Assembly (NCBI GenBank): GCA_018296165.2
Contig: JACKQL020000011.1
Location: forward strand, 310,001-374,000
Origin: Termitomyces sp. T153
Lineage: Eukaryota > Basidiomycota > Agaricomycetes > Agaricales > Lyophyllaceae
Length of the DNA: 64,000 nucleotides
Direction of reading: 5' to 3'
Shown: one piece after another, positions 22,923 through 34,580 of the stretch
Position numbering within the stretch: the first letter of the stretch is position 1
Layout: each line of letters begins with the position of its first letter
The notes under the pieces: model-generated
The model's input: the letters and a program-made list of their open reading frames with translations, nothing else
Databases searched by the model: none
What the model was told of the DNA's origin: nothing
Position numbers and translations under genes: made by a program

Positions 22923-24078
22923 ATGGACGTCTCAAATATCCTCGCTTCGCACGCTGCAAAATAGTGAGTGTCCTGATCTAGTTTTGTTCAAATTAGGGAC
23001 AGTTTTTTTGCAGTGCATCCGTTATAGTTGAGAAGGAGACACCTCTTGAGGTTGATGCTGGCTTCCTAACTGTAACAGACCCCAATCCGATAGACGAAGA
23101 GAGCTACAAGTCAGTCGTCTATTCTGACATCTTTGATCTTACTGTTTATGACCTCGTATTGAAACAGAGAAAACCTCGAGCAGCACCTCCAATCACTCGC
23201 ACGAGACGGCACTCAGGCTCTTCTTGCATCCCTGTTTTCTCTTCCCACAAGCTCTTCTCCAGATGGTCCTCTGGCCCAACTACCGCCACCAACAACACTA
23301 CTTCCTCGCGCAAAACCCCTACCCAAACCCAAACCTCAAACAAAATGGCAGGCGTTTGCTGCCGCGAAGGGCATTCAACACAAACAACGGGACAAGAAAG
23401 TGTGGGATGAAGAGAGACAGGAATGGGTTAACCGGTGGGGAAGAGATGGCAAGAACAAGCAAATTGAAGAGCAGTGGATTTCAGAGGTTCCTCTTAACGC
23501 TGGTGAGTCTTGTTTGATAAGTTCACGATATGATCTTTCTTGACCTCTGTACAGATGCGGATTATGATCCAAGAAAAGTTGCTCGTGATGCCCGCAAGGC
23601 GCGCATTACGAAGAATGCTAAACAGCATGCCCAGAATGTTGCTCGTGCCATAGCCACGGCAAACCCTCGTGAAGCACGAAAACAGGAGATAGAAAAAACA
23701 CTGGCGTCAACACGAATAAGTACCGCCAGCATGGGCAAGTTTGATAGAAAACTTGAGGGAGAGAAGAAGATGCGGGGTGTTAAGCGGAAGGTCTGCCTTT
23801 TCTATCCATTTAGATATGGTTTATCAATCTGCATCTATTCCTAGTTCAATCCCACAGAAAAATCTGTTGCAGAAGAAGCACAAGCCTCTGTGGCACTGTT
23901 GTCGAAAATGGAGAGCGACGCCAAGAAGACAAGACGAGAGCCTCAAGCGGAGGAGAGTGTTCTCAATACACGGAAGGCAATTCGGTTTGCGAGCAAAGGT
24001 CGGGGTGGATTAGCGATGGCAAAAGGAGCTGCTGCTGGGAAAGAACGAAGTGGCCGTAAACGTGATGGTAAACGATGA
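22923..24078 (+). CDS. RRS1: Ribosome biogenesis regulatory protein RRS1
   Basis: Rrs1 acts in the nucleolus with Rpf2 to load 5S RNP onto pre-60S particles. Exon 1 is short (MDVSNILASHAAK). Exon 2 reads SVIVEKETPLEVDAGFLTVT and DPNPIDEESYK. Exon 3 starts ENLEQHLQSLARDGTQALLA and contains the signature WQAFAAAKGIQHKKRDKK-like stretch (here KQRDKK), followed by VWDEERQEWVNRWGRDGKNK. The C-terminal exons are basic (YDPRKVARDARKARITKNAK and ending SGRKRDGKR), as expected for a nucleolar protein. Four introns of about 50 nt interrupt the gene. The start at 22923 gives the usual short N-terminus of the family. It converges with the SPRY gene. Confidence 0.93.
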
Positions 24079-24211
24079 CCAGTATCGTATCATGTTCTTC
24101 ATACTCATATATATGTTATTCACGCATTGTGAGTTGTCCACTCGTTTTCAATGCCCTAAGTCATGCAGAAAGAGTGACATACTAAGGCTATAGCCACCCA
24201 TCTGTCCAAGA

Positions 24212-25249
24212 TCACGAACTAGCCTCTCCATAACTTGGCAAATCTTCGCCCTCTGGTCCTTCTATGGTCGCCCCGAGATTGCCGCCAACCTGGCCCTCGA
24301 CCCTCCACGACCACTCATTGCCTTCAGGCCAGCGGAAACAATCTCCACCAAAATTGACATTAATTTTCACAGCACCTGATACGCCCACTGCCGCATATAC
24401 ATCCTGCTTCGTACGGGGGAGGTACACGCCCGTAAACGCATCGGACAAACGCATCCCGTTATAAGTAAAAAATATTGTGCCAGTTTGGAACTCGAATCCA
24501 CAGCCTACAGTGTCGCCTGAACCAGGTCTGATAGTGTTGTCGGGGACGTAATCACGGCCACCACAAGGGTCCTCAAAAAACTTACGCATGTCGTCGAGGT
24601 GTAGTCCGGCACTCAGTCTATTCCAACCTGGAAGACGATATTCTGGGTATGGGCGACAAGCTGTTCCTAATAAAGGTCTCAGTCAAAGCTGGCTTGAGGT
24701 GGCGCATTACCGCACAAGAACTTACCAACAGCGACGAAGCCTTCTTCGATCATTTCGATGATGGTGATCTCGTAGTAAACGCCTTGCTTTCCTTGGATTT
24801 CATATAGACCCGCAACAAGTGGGTAATTGCTCAAGATACAGGAGTCTCCACACAGGGGAGATGTTTCTACTCTTGTCACGGTGTCTCCATTCTTCGCATC
24901 CTCTGGATTGCGGATATTACCGATGAAGCGGCTCAATCGGGGAGTTTCGAGACCCCAGACTTTGCAGCCGACTGTATTGATGCGTTCTATAATGTTTGTG
25001 GCGAGAAGACGAGGAGGTTCCACTGAGTAAGTCGCGCAAAATTCCTCAGCGGCCTCGAATTCCTGTTCAGGTGCCTCATTTTTCAAGCCAAACTGGTGCT
25101 AGGTTTTCTGACCACGTTAGTACTCGTAATTGTCACTGTCTAACACTTACTGAGGTTTCAGGAGCGGGAGCCCATTCTGGAGGTGCTGATGGGGATGGCT
25201 GACCTTGATGCTTGGTCTTGGACTTTCCCAGGCTGAATAGAGATGGCAT
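24212..25249 (-). CDS. SPRY-domain protein
   Basis: Exon 1 starts at 25249 with MPSLFSLGKSKTKHQGQPS and a Pro-rich linker. Exon 2 continues HQFGLKNEAPEQEFEAAEEF. The SPRY core reads YPLVAGLYEIQGKQGVYYEI, GFVAVG, then after an intron YRLPGWNRLSAGLHLDD, GDTVGCGFEFQTGTIFFTYN and VYAAVGVSGAVKINVNFGG. GxGFE followed by a FFTYNG strand is the usual SPRY centre. SPRY modules bind other proteins, for example in RanBPM and Ssh4-like proteins. No membrane segment or LisH/CTLH part is present, so the cellular role stays open. The protein ends at the TGA at 24212-24214, 133 bp from the convergent RRS1 stop. Confidence 0.82.
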
Positions 25250-25670
25250 TATAGTTATCGAAAAAAGACTCAAATGTCAGCCCGTCATTGACTATGCGCA
25301 CCGCGACGCTGAGTCAGCAACTAATAAATGGGTCCTCGATTTACTATACTTAGCTAGATAGGATGGCCAAAGCGATGGTTGTTAACGATGATAAAGTACA
25401 TTTAGGTTGCGTCGAGCCACCTTTCCCCAAGTACCATTTTCACGATTTCAATTGTCAGCTGGCGAAAGAAAACCTGACGACCAATTGTCAACAGGACTAC
25501 CTACTACAGGTGCATAGCGCTACATTGGCGTAAATTACACAGGACGTTTTGCTCCGATAGTCTAAGATAAGAGATAAGATCTACTATCCTGATAGTGACT
25601 TGAATATTTATTTTCCTTTTCAACGGTTCAACCCGGAGCCGTCCCAACTAACGTCTTTGTCGAGCCCGAC
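25250..25670. promoter_or_regulatory. Divergent upstream region of SPRY gene and RPC11
   Basis: This 421-bp gap lies between start codons pointing away from each other. No coding sequence or named motif was recognised. Confidence 0.35.
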
Positions 25671-26213
25671 ATGCTGTTCTGTCCAACATGCGCCAACCTC
25701 CTTGTCATATCCTCCGAGACGGGTTACAATAAATGGGCATGTAATACCTGTGCATATGAGTTTCCCATCACAAAACAGGTTGGCATAGCATGCTCGCTCG
25801 GGAGCCTTCTTCTTTCGCTCTAAAAACAAGCGTACTCTCAGATGACATCTCGCACGAAGCTCAAGCGGAAGGAGATTGACGATGTTCTTGGAGGGGACGA
25901 GATGTGGGCACATGCGGACAAGACTATGGGTGAGTGACTCTGTCAAAGTCGTTGAGCAGGCTTAGGAATGACCCTCTATAGCTTCTTGTGATTCCTGTAA
26001 TCACAATGAAGCCTACTTTTATCAATTGCAGATTCGGTCTGCTGATGAGCCCATGACAACATGTAGGTGTTGTGTTTTTCTCTTATATGATGTCCTCTGA
26101 TAGACTCCCTATCATAGTCTACCGGTATGCTCCTATTGTGATCACCTTTTTGACCTTAGCCTCAACAACATTCAAGGTGTACGTCGTGTGGGCATCGATG
26201 GCGCGAAAATTAA
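25671..26213 (+). CDS. RPC11: DNA-directed RNA polymerase III subunit RPC11 (POLR3K)
   Basis: This small subunit gives Pol III its RNA-cleavage and termination activity. The start at 25671 gives MLFCPTCANLLVISSETGYN with the N-terminal zinc ribbon (CPTC and CNTC). Exon 2 carries MTSRTKLKRKEIDDVLGGDE. Exon 3 reads ASCDSCNHNEAYFYQLQIRS and ADEPMTT, containing the first CxxC of the TFIIS-type ribbon. A 7-nt exon at 26118-26124 and the last exon (26177-26213) complete FYRCTSCGHRWREN. The acidic pair of the TFIIS hairpin (ADE, before PMTT) is present. All eight zinc-binding cysteines are visible. The full protein is about the usual family size of roughly 110 residues. The splice joins around the microexon are supported by exact recovery of the family motif. 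Confidence 0.93.
26118..26124 (+). other. 7-nt microexon of RPC11
   Basis: The seven bases TCTACCG lie between an AG at 26116-26117 and a GT at 26125-26126. Joined to the exon ending at 26062 and the one starting at 26177 they encode the F-Y-R step of FYRCTSCGHRW. No other combination of nearby splice sites gives this motif in frame. Confidence 0.82.
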
Positions 26214-27715
26214 TCAAATTATAATCCTGTGTTTCTGGATCTCTTTTTGGGGTACGTATCTCAGAGTTTATCGTGGTCTCTGGCTTATGATTTTAAAGTG
26301 TCACGAGTATCTCGCAACAAAAGAGTGGCAAGCAGAACGCTGATATATTCGCAATTGGCATCCAGTATGGGGCCAGCAGCATTTAGCCTAAGCAAAGACA
26401 AACAACGCGTGCGCCACTTCTGGACTTATGATCTCACCAAGGCTGAACACGTTGAGAACTGACAGAGGGGGCGCTGTAACGGTATGGGGTAGAGATGTTG
26501 TGCGGGTCTGACTCATAGAAATGTGCTGTGGATTAGTACGGAGACATCAGAAAACTTGAAGTGTGCCGAAAGGTGAATCTCCACGATCGAGGTGTACCAA
26601 TTCATTGATCAAATGTAAAAGACATGCATATGTCGACCAATGAGCTTCTAACAAGAAATAATATGTAAAGAATGAAAATAATGATAATCTGGCCTTGAAT
26701 GTCGAAAGTCTACATGTAGGCATCGACTGCCGAAGAAATATCGGAGAAACGACAGAGAAATTGAGATATATAGTAGTCACGACGGTGTCACGAACCCGAG
26801 GTCGGTCGGGTACGATCCTCCCGTGCGTTGTTATTTTCTCGCCATCAGTCACACCAGCTTTTGACTTTGTTTTTCACCACATCGTGCAAGCCACTCGGGG
26901 CATGGTACTGCTTTTCACCACTCAGCTCTACAACAATAACGGTGCCTCTTCTCCTGATCAAGCCTCCGTGGGGCAATTGCTGACTGTTTACCATGCAAGC
27001 GCGCATGCTCTGCGCCCTTGAGTAGTACGACCTGCGGCCTACACTTGTCCATTGGGATGCCACGTGACAGTAAGGTTAGGTGTTAGTTTTGTTTAGCGTC
27101 GTGGCCTGTGCGTGGGAACTGGGTATTTGGGTTGATTTGATTTGGATGTGACAGACCCCCAACTCGGGACCATCCGACTTTCTTTCACATACTCTCTCGA
27201 TCGCATATATCTCGAGCTCATCGTTCTCCGCGACCTCAACCCACCTTTCGACATCGGAGTCAACGTTGCGCTCGCATTCTCAACGTCCTACTCCAATATC
27301 TTTGCTGTTCTTCCTCCCGTTCGTGCTTGTCGCTCCCGTTCTCGTTCTCCCGCTTCATACTGTTCTCTCCCCTTTCTACGCGCTCTAATACTTTTTCGCG
27401 CTCGACCTCGACAGCTTCACCTGTGTATCGCGACATTCCGCTCATTTTCTGCCGTCGGTTGATTTGCTAAACCCTCTATATAATTATCTCCATTCAATAT
27501 CTCAATATTTGCCCACACTGGCGGCCTCCATCATCTCCCAGCTCTCTCATCAGCCCGACGAGGATTTCATTAACAAGTCCCTCCTCGATTCTCTCAACGC
27601 TCAGGCCGACGCGGAACCAATATCGTCTTCTGACTCAGAGCAAGCCCCGCCCTCATACGGCTCCGCCTCCAACTCCTCGAGTGGTGGCTCTCCCTCTGTC
27701 CCGTATCACATCACA
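26214..27715. other. Intergenic region and probable long 5' leader of the RRM gene
   Basis: No gene was recognised in about 1.5 kb. From about 27160 to 27460 the plus strand is pyrimidine-rich, typical of a fungal promoter or leader. The frame of the RRM protein stays open upstream to at least 27464 but without an ATG, so this part may be leader. Confidence 0.35.
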
Positions 27716-30700
27716 ATGCAAGCTCATCATCAATCTCTCGCACATCCAGATTCTCCAGAGACTCTTAATCCTCAGCATATTCTCCCTCACGATACAATTT
27801 ATTCCAACCAAAACCCAATCTTCCCGCCCGACAATCTTAACATTCATCCAGACTATGTTACGGAGCACGAGTCAAGGAAACTACAGCAGCACAAGCCCGA
27901 CAATTTCAACTTTTTCAGGACTAATAACTTCAACCAATTTCCTGCCGCCAGGACGCGACAACAGGCCGCTCGACCGGGACTTCCGAACACTAATTCCTTC
28001 CGCGAAACCCCTCCATATTACCCTTCTTCTGGTGTTGAAATTTTTCCATCGACTATGACCTCCCCAATACAACAACATCTGCCCGCTTTCGACTCTCGTG
28101 CGAGCTTTAGTGGGCAAATCAGTCTCAACAATATAGGCCCCAAAACCTTTACAGACGTCTTCCCTCCACAGAATGTCCATTCATCTCTCAATGGTCCCAA
28201 GACACATCAGCCCCAGCAACAGTCTCAGCGTGCTCCGTATCAAGTGTATCCACACCTATCGTCACAGACTCCGTACGGCCCGCACGTGCCTGCCGTGCCC
28301 GGCGTTCCGTCCGCTCCCAATGGGTCCAACACTAATGGATCTCTTACTGGCCCGCCGGGGCTCACATCAACGCAGAACGGGCCTTCAACTAATTCTTCAA
28401 CCTCGTCTGCGAACTCTGAAGAAATCTCGACGATATTTGTTGTCGGCTTTCCCGAAGATATGCAGGTTTGTAAAGCCGGTTCATTTTGAATCGCGAGTTA
28501 ACTGATCTTTTTCAGGAACGGGAGTTCCAAAACATGTTCACCTTCTCGACAGATTTCGAAGCCGCTACTTTGAAGATCCCGAACAAAGAATACACCGCTT
28601 ACGGCAGCATTGCTGGGGGTGGACCTGGTAACTCAACGAGCATAAGGGGCACTTATGCAGGTTATAATGGTGCCAATGATCCCTACAATATCGTCACTCT
28701 CAATCAAGGCGGCGTGGTCGTTGATGGAGGAAGGGATGGCACCATGGCGTCCTGGCCTGCGACTGTGCCTGGCGATGAACTTGGTGGGCCCTTCGGTGCT
28801 ACTGGAAACGGCCAGGGAATGAATATGCCACCGCGGAAGCAAATCATCGGGTTTGCAAAGTTCAAGACGCGACAAGCAGCATTGGCAGCTCGTGATAGTC
28901 TTCAGGGGCGGCGTGTTGACATTGATAAAGGCGCGGTATTAAAGGCGGAAATGGCGAAGAAGAATTTGCACACGAAGCGGGGCGTTGGGCCTGTACCCGG
29001 TGGCACCACTTCGAGTTCCACGACCACCGTTGTTGCATCCGCTGGCGCTCCGACTTCTAGCCTCCAACAAACTTTGAATAACGGTGTTCTTGAAGGGGTC
29101 GAAACCTTCAATGTGGGTCAGAATGAAGCGTTAGCTTCCAGAGATCGTGACTTACCCGGGATCAACGGATTGGGTCCAGGCAACGGTCGATTGAATCAAT
29201 GGAGGGAACCGACGCAACAACAGGACCATAATATGCTTTCCAACGTTGTCATCGCGAATGGCGTAGCTGTTCCTGATCCGGAAGACAGAGCCATCATTAA
29301 TGGCGCGATGAACCTCGGCTATGGACCCGCAACACGCGGTGCTCGTGAGCGCGCGGAAGATGACGAGAGAGAGCGGCGTAGGAAGGATAAAGATACAATC
29401 CGGCTTCGCGGCAATCTATCTGCATATGAAGCTTTCCATTCTGTCCCTCCCGGTAATGCCCCCCTCACGAACCCATCAAGGCAGTTACCAAATCAGAACG
29501 GCACTGGATTGCTGTCTGATCATGAGCCTGTGACCGGGACAAGCCCACTGTTGAATGGGTTTGTTACTTCTCGCCCTATACAGCAAGGTCAGGAGGAGCT
29601 ACCTGGTCCCTGGGATAATGTCAGAAGCCGTGGTGTCCCAATTCCACGCAGCTCGGCGTCTCAGCGTTCCAACTCACCACCTCTCCCGTCGTCAAATGGC
29701 AATGTTTTCGACATTCCTCCGAGGTCGTTCTCGCCCGTGGAGCCTCATCATTTCCTCGGGCCAGCTCGACATGACCCTCAATATGTCGCCTTTCGAAACC
29801 ACACGTCTTCGGAGTCGAGTGCGTCCAGTGTCGTAGGTGGACTGCAGAGCATTGGCCACGGCTCTGGACCGAGTAGTGATGGGGATGTAGAGCTGTCTCG
29901 TGCCCTTGGAGGTTTGGAGCTCAATATTGAAGGCGGGAAGACCTCGCCGCAGCTCCCTTCGCCCGCCTCGGGTGCAAGTTCGAGGAACGGTGTTGACCAG
30001 AATCCTCCTGTATGTTGGGGTTTTTGATGACGTTGCATTCAGTATACTCACTTTGTCTACAGATCAACACACTTTATGTCGGCAACTTGCCGACCTCGTC
30101 CCCTAATGGATTTCCTCAAGATTATCTTGAAGAGAGTCTCCGAGAGCTCTTCTCGGTACGAGCCGGCTTCCGTCGATTGTGCTTTCGTCAAAAAAGCAAC
30201 GGACCAATGTGTTTTGTTGAAGTCCGTCCCGTTTACTTTATATTCTTTTCCCCCATTCTCATCTTGAATTTTAGTTTGAAGATGTAGCGCATGCGACAAA
30301 AGCGTTGAACGATCTTTACGGTGATACTTTGAAGGGCTTGGTCAAAGGTGGGATTCGTTTATCATACAGCAAGAATCCCCTCGGCGTTCGTACTCCTACG
30401 AGCGCAGCAAGTAATGGTTCCTCTATCCAACAACAACAACAACAAGTACAGAACAACAATAACGCTCCCGCACCTGTCTCATCTTCCAATTTTCCTAGTC
30501 AAGACTTCCAGTCGAGGAAAGATGAACAACAATCGCGTGTGCCAGCAGTGATCTTTCGACGTGATGTCTCTCTCGCGACTTCTCAGTCGCCACCCGTTGA
30601 GGCCACGTTTGCTGCTGAACTGTTGGGAACTTCGCCACCTCCCCCTCGATTCTTCTCGTCATCACCTAACGGACTATCCGCCTCATCAATGACAGCTCTG

Positions 30701-30931
30701 GCAGGTGCACCGAAGTTTACCTTCGTGCCGCGGCATGCATTCGGTGTTCAGACGAACGCGAATCATGCACAGGCTTCGACATTCTCACCGTTCGGGCTCT
30801 CGAGTACCCCACCCCCACATTCCATAATACCCGACTTTCAGCCTGAGGGTCATCTTTCGTCTTCGCATTCGCAGCATTTCCATAACAATTTCGCACCTGC
30901 CAGTAATATAGAGGCTACTCGGGCCGGCTGA
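27716..30931 (+). CDS. scw1: Two-RRM RNA-binding protein of the Scw1/Whi3 type
   Basis: This protein is expected to bind mRNA in the cytoplasm and affect cell wall, cell size or polarity, as known for Scw1 and Whi3. The start at 27716 ([20 protein letters not shown]) is the first ATG of the frame. A long Gln/Pro/Ser-rich part precedes the first [17 protein letters not shown] then EREFQNMF, which spans a short intron and closes with [21 protein letters not shown] Gly/Pro-rich linker follows. The second RRM begins [20 protein letters not shown] and continues [20 protein letters not shown], again across introns near 30010-30061 and 30223-30273. The C-terminus has a Gln run and low complexity, as in Whi3. 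It ends at the TGA at 30929-30931. Alternative: the real start could be upstream via a 5' intron. Confidence 0.85.
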
Positions 30932-31687
30932 GAAGGGCGTCATATCAAAACGAATATCCCGCAAGTTTCATAATCTTATTCCATCTGCACATACAAGAAC
31001 GCATTACGCACATATATTCCAAGTCGCACTTCAACTGCAACCTCGCAATCTATCTATGATATGTACTACCGACGATCGCAATTCATTTACCCTTTCTCAC
31101 ATCTCACTGCATCCTACTTATTCATGTTCATTCTTGTCGCCTGTCCCTGCTTTCTTATTCTGGTTTAAGGACTCAATATTTGTCTGTTGCAATATCTACA
31201 TCATTTCCCCCAACTCCCAGATCAAGATATATACATATAGCCCCGGTCATGCTCTTTTCTATTTTCTCGTACATCAAAACTCCTTATCTACGCCTGCGTA
31301 CCCCCCCCTTCCGTTGTTCGCTTTCGTTATCCTTGCTGCACTGTCCTCATATTATATATATAGTGTTTCTGTTGTTTCTTTCGTATAACACACCTAACGT
31401 TTTGTTTAGTTAGCGTGCGAGAGGCTCCGGCTCTCTTTACCTACTAACTATTAGCTACCTATCATGTATATCACTAAGATACCTTTCATGAATTATTAAT
31501 TGGATTGTTTGAGAATACTTTGATTTGTACTTGAAGCAAGCGAAAACGGCTTTCAGTGGTGGACAGTGGATGTGACGTAACCCCACTTACCTGACTCCCG
31601 CCAAGTATAGGCCCAATACATGGTTTCGCACGTCAACGCCTGAGATATGCCCGTTGTCCTCTCATGGACCATCTTATCTAAACCATC
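30932..31687. other. 3' flank of RRM gene and promoter of the flavin monooxygenase
   Basis: No gene is seen. The first 450 bp is rich in pyrimidines and short AT runs on the plus strand and is probably a long 3' UTR. The last part holds the upstream region of the monooxygenase. Confidence 0.3.
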
Positions 31688-33797
31688 ATGTCTTCCGAGA
31701 GTCTTCGTGTTGTAGCAGACGAATGGTTCAAGCTCTTCGCTGCAGCCTTACAAACCGCGAACATCGTCGGAATCACATCCTCATTTCTCCCATCAGGATG
31801 GCTGCGTGACGTGCTGACGTTTTCTTGGAATAATCGTTCTCTTGCTGGCCGAGACAAGATTGCAGCTTATCTTCAAAATACCCTTGCCAAGGCGAAGATA
31901 GCTGATGTTGTGCTTGATGATACTCCAGGGTTGTCCCCCCAACCGAGTGCTCTAAACCCAAACTGGGTCGCTAGCGGCTTTACTTACACTACCGCCATCG
32001 CTATTGGACAAGGTTATTTCCACCTTGCCAAGGACACTGATGGAGCATGGAAAGCACAACTTGTCTTCATGTTGGTTACGGACCTGAAAGGATATGAGGA
32101 AAATGGTCCGGAACAAGGTATATATGAAGGACATACACGACCATGGATTGACGTACATTCTGAGAGGAGACAGAAGATTGAAGATAACCCTTATGTTATT
32201 ATCGGTTTGTTAAATCCTATTCTTCTTGAGAGAGTCATGGGTTCCAAAGTTGCTTGCGTATAGTCGGTGCTGGTCAGACGGGCCTTACTATCGCAGCCAG
32301 ATTTCGCCAGATGAACATCCCGTCCCTCGTTGTCGAAGCCAACTCACGTGTTGGGGATGTTTGGAGAAAACGCTATCCCAGCTTGACCCTCCACACCCCG
32401 CGAAGCCACCATTCCCGTGAGTCTTCATTATCAAAGGATGTTAGATTGGCTTGAGTCGAATAATTACTACAGTTCTATATCAGCCTTACCCCCAGAATTG
32501 GCCAATTTACACGCCTCGTGACAAACTAGCTGACTGGTTAGAGCATTATGCCCTTTCTCAAGACCTAGTTGTATGGACCAACTCCCGTCCTCTGCCCACC
32601 CCAACGTTCGATTTCTCTACAAAGAAGTGGACCGTGGTCATTGACAAGAATGGGACTCAAGTCACACGCCACCCTGCACACATTGTACTTGCGACGGGAA
32701 CACTTGGGAAACCTCGATACCCTGACATCGCCAATAAAGACGTGTTTAGAGGCATAACCATACATGCATGTAACTATGCGGGTGGTCACCCATTCTCCGG
32801 AAAACGTGTGGTCGTCATTGGTGCCGGAAACACCTCTGCAGATGTCTGTCAGGATCTAGTCGTGCAAAGCGCAAAATCTGTCACTATGGTTCAGCGCTCA
32901 TCGACATGTGTTGTCTCCCCCAAGTCGGTTGAAGCCACCATCACTCGCGCCTGGCCAGAGGGTGTTCCGCCTCAGGTGTCAGATTTGAAATATATGGCGT
33001 ATCCATTATCGTTCTTCAAGGGTTTCCTCCGTCAGTTCGAGAAAGAAGCATGGGATCGTGATAGAGATTTGCATGAAGGGTTGATAAAAGCAGGGCTGAA
33101 ACTGAACATGGGTACCGACGGTTCTGGAATAGCCCCATTGCTCTACGAACGCTTAGGAGGTAAGCGTGCTGCTTGAAATAGATTATGGCTACTGAAACCA
33201 TAGCTGCAGGCTATTGTGTGTCATGTAACTTATCCAAAGTGTTTCAAACGTACTTGAACTGTTTTAGGGATTGACGTTGGGTGTGCTGAATTTATCAGCG
33301 CCGGCAAAATTCAAATCAAGCACGGAGTCGAACCCGAATATTTTACAGAGGATACCCTTGTTTTCAAAGACGGTACTGCGCTCCCAGCCGATGTCGTCAT
33401 CTTTGCGTGGGTCCTTGTACACCACCTTATCCATCTTGTACTCATTACCTACCAAAAAGCACGGGATACCATAACATCCGTGACTCGATGAAAGAAATTT
33501 TCGGCGAAGAAACAATTGAGAGGACCAGCCCTGTCTGGGGCATGGACGAGGAAGGAGAACTCAGAGGATGTTATAGACCAACAGGTCACCCGGGGGTGAG
33601 TTACATAGATCAATCACGACCGCCAAATATCCCATTCTCTTACTTAGCTCTGGTACGGAGCTGGGGATTTTGTTAATTCTCGTTTTTCTTCGAAGCAATT
33701 GGCAAGTGCACTCGAATTCAGAGTGGTTCAAGCTATTTAACTTTCTCATCAGGCCTTGGAGATTAAAGCTGCCGAACTTGGATTGGTGGAGTTTTGA
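31688..33797 (+). CDS. FAD/NAD(P)-dependent flavin monooxygenase with NTF2-like N-terminal domain
   Basis: The N-terminal exon (MSSESLRVVADEWFKLFAAA onward) resembles an NTF2/SnoaL-like domain, common in front of fungal FMOs. After an intron the FAD-binding Rossmann motif reads VIIVGAGQTGLTIAARF. PYPQNWPIYTPRDKLADWLE and LATGTLGKPRYPD follow, then a second Rossmann motif for NADPH, RVVVIGAGNTSADVCQDL. Between them FRGITIHACNY resembles the FxGxxxH fingerprint of FMO and BVMO enzymes. A late TGYHN motif and an LWYGAGDFVNSRFSSKQLAL end complete the fold. The protein stops at 33795-33797. The last intron (33702-33752) begins with GCAAGT, a strong GC donor. The substrate is unknown; YUCCA-like or secondary-metabolite roles are possible. 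It looks intact. Confidence 0.87.
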
Positions 33798-34580
33798 GTA
33801 TTTTCAGAAGCCTTCACACTTGGCAAGGCGCGGCGCACTAGAAAGTCTATAACCTAATGCTCTCTCCAGTATGTATTTGTCCAGTATTCGACTTTTCCTT
33901 CGTGATGAACCGTCGATTATCGACCTTTCTTGCTTTGTTATTGCTTCAGAGATTGCGTATCAGTATGGCTTCTGTAAAATATCAAATGTGCCTAATCTGT
34001 TTTCTTATGTATCTCACATGTCTGACCTAGTCTGACCCCGATAGCTGAAAGTGCTCGGTGATTCCAGCCTGGAGTCCTAAACAGCGACTGAATGATTCAG
34101 CACGCCCATGGCCTACCTACAGGGGCAGTGCGGGACGACCACATTATGGACAATGAGTAGGTCAAATGATTTTAAATATGTAATTCACAGTTGCAGGTTC
34201 GGAAAATTGTAATTAGTATTGCCGTATGGAAATGGATCGTCGACTCGAGGTCTGGAACTAGGTACAAAAACAAATGGATGGACCTTGATGGTGAAAGATG
34301 AACACAATCCAAGTTAGGCGCTTATGTCGACTCATTGTCCAGAGGTCTCAATGTACATTCGGTCAATCCTCTCCTCGAATATTGGACAATGGACTGGTAT
34401 CGAACTCCCGCCATTGCCATAACGGTACCTCCAAAATAAGATCCTTAATTTCTTTTCCGTAGTGCTTCATCTCGCAGTCCTTGATATATTGGTTCGATTT
34501 TTAACAGCCAGAAGATAAAGCATACATACAGATAGTGAGTGAATATCCTTTATAAGTACAAGGGGCCCAGCCCTTCTAGT
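33798..34580. other. Convergent intergenic region, nothing recognised
   Basis: The region lies between the monooxygenase and primase stop codons. There is a 12-base inverted pair (TGGACAATGAGT at 34147-34158 and its complement at 34330-34341) that chance could explain. No gene is supported. Confidence 0.3.

Noticed and set aside
27142..27462. Open frame upstream of the RRM protein
   Set aside because: It is in another frame, pyrimidine-driven in composition, and lies where promoter and leader are expected.
11979..34147. Shared 16-mer GCGGGACGACCACATT at 11979 and 34130
   Set aside because: One exact 16-mer pair is compatible with chance in 64 kb; flanks do not align.
34147..34341. 12-bp perfect inverted pair TGGACAATGAGT, possible MITE
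   Set aside because: A 12-base match within 200 bp is expected about once by chance in a window of this size, and no target duplication is seen.
34396..34425. tRNA-like B-box on the minus strand (GAGTTCGATACC)
   Set aside because: No T-stem pairing, no acceptor stem and no A-box at the right distance.
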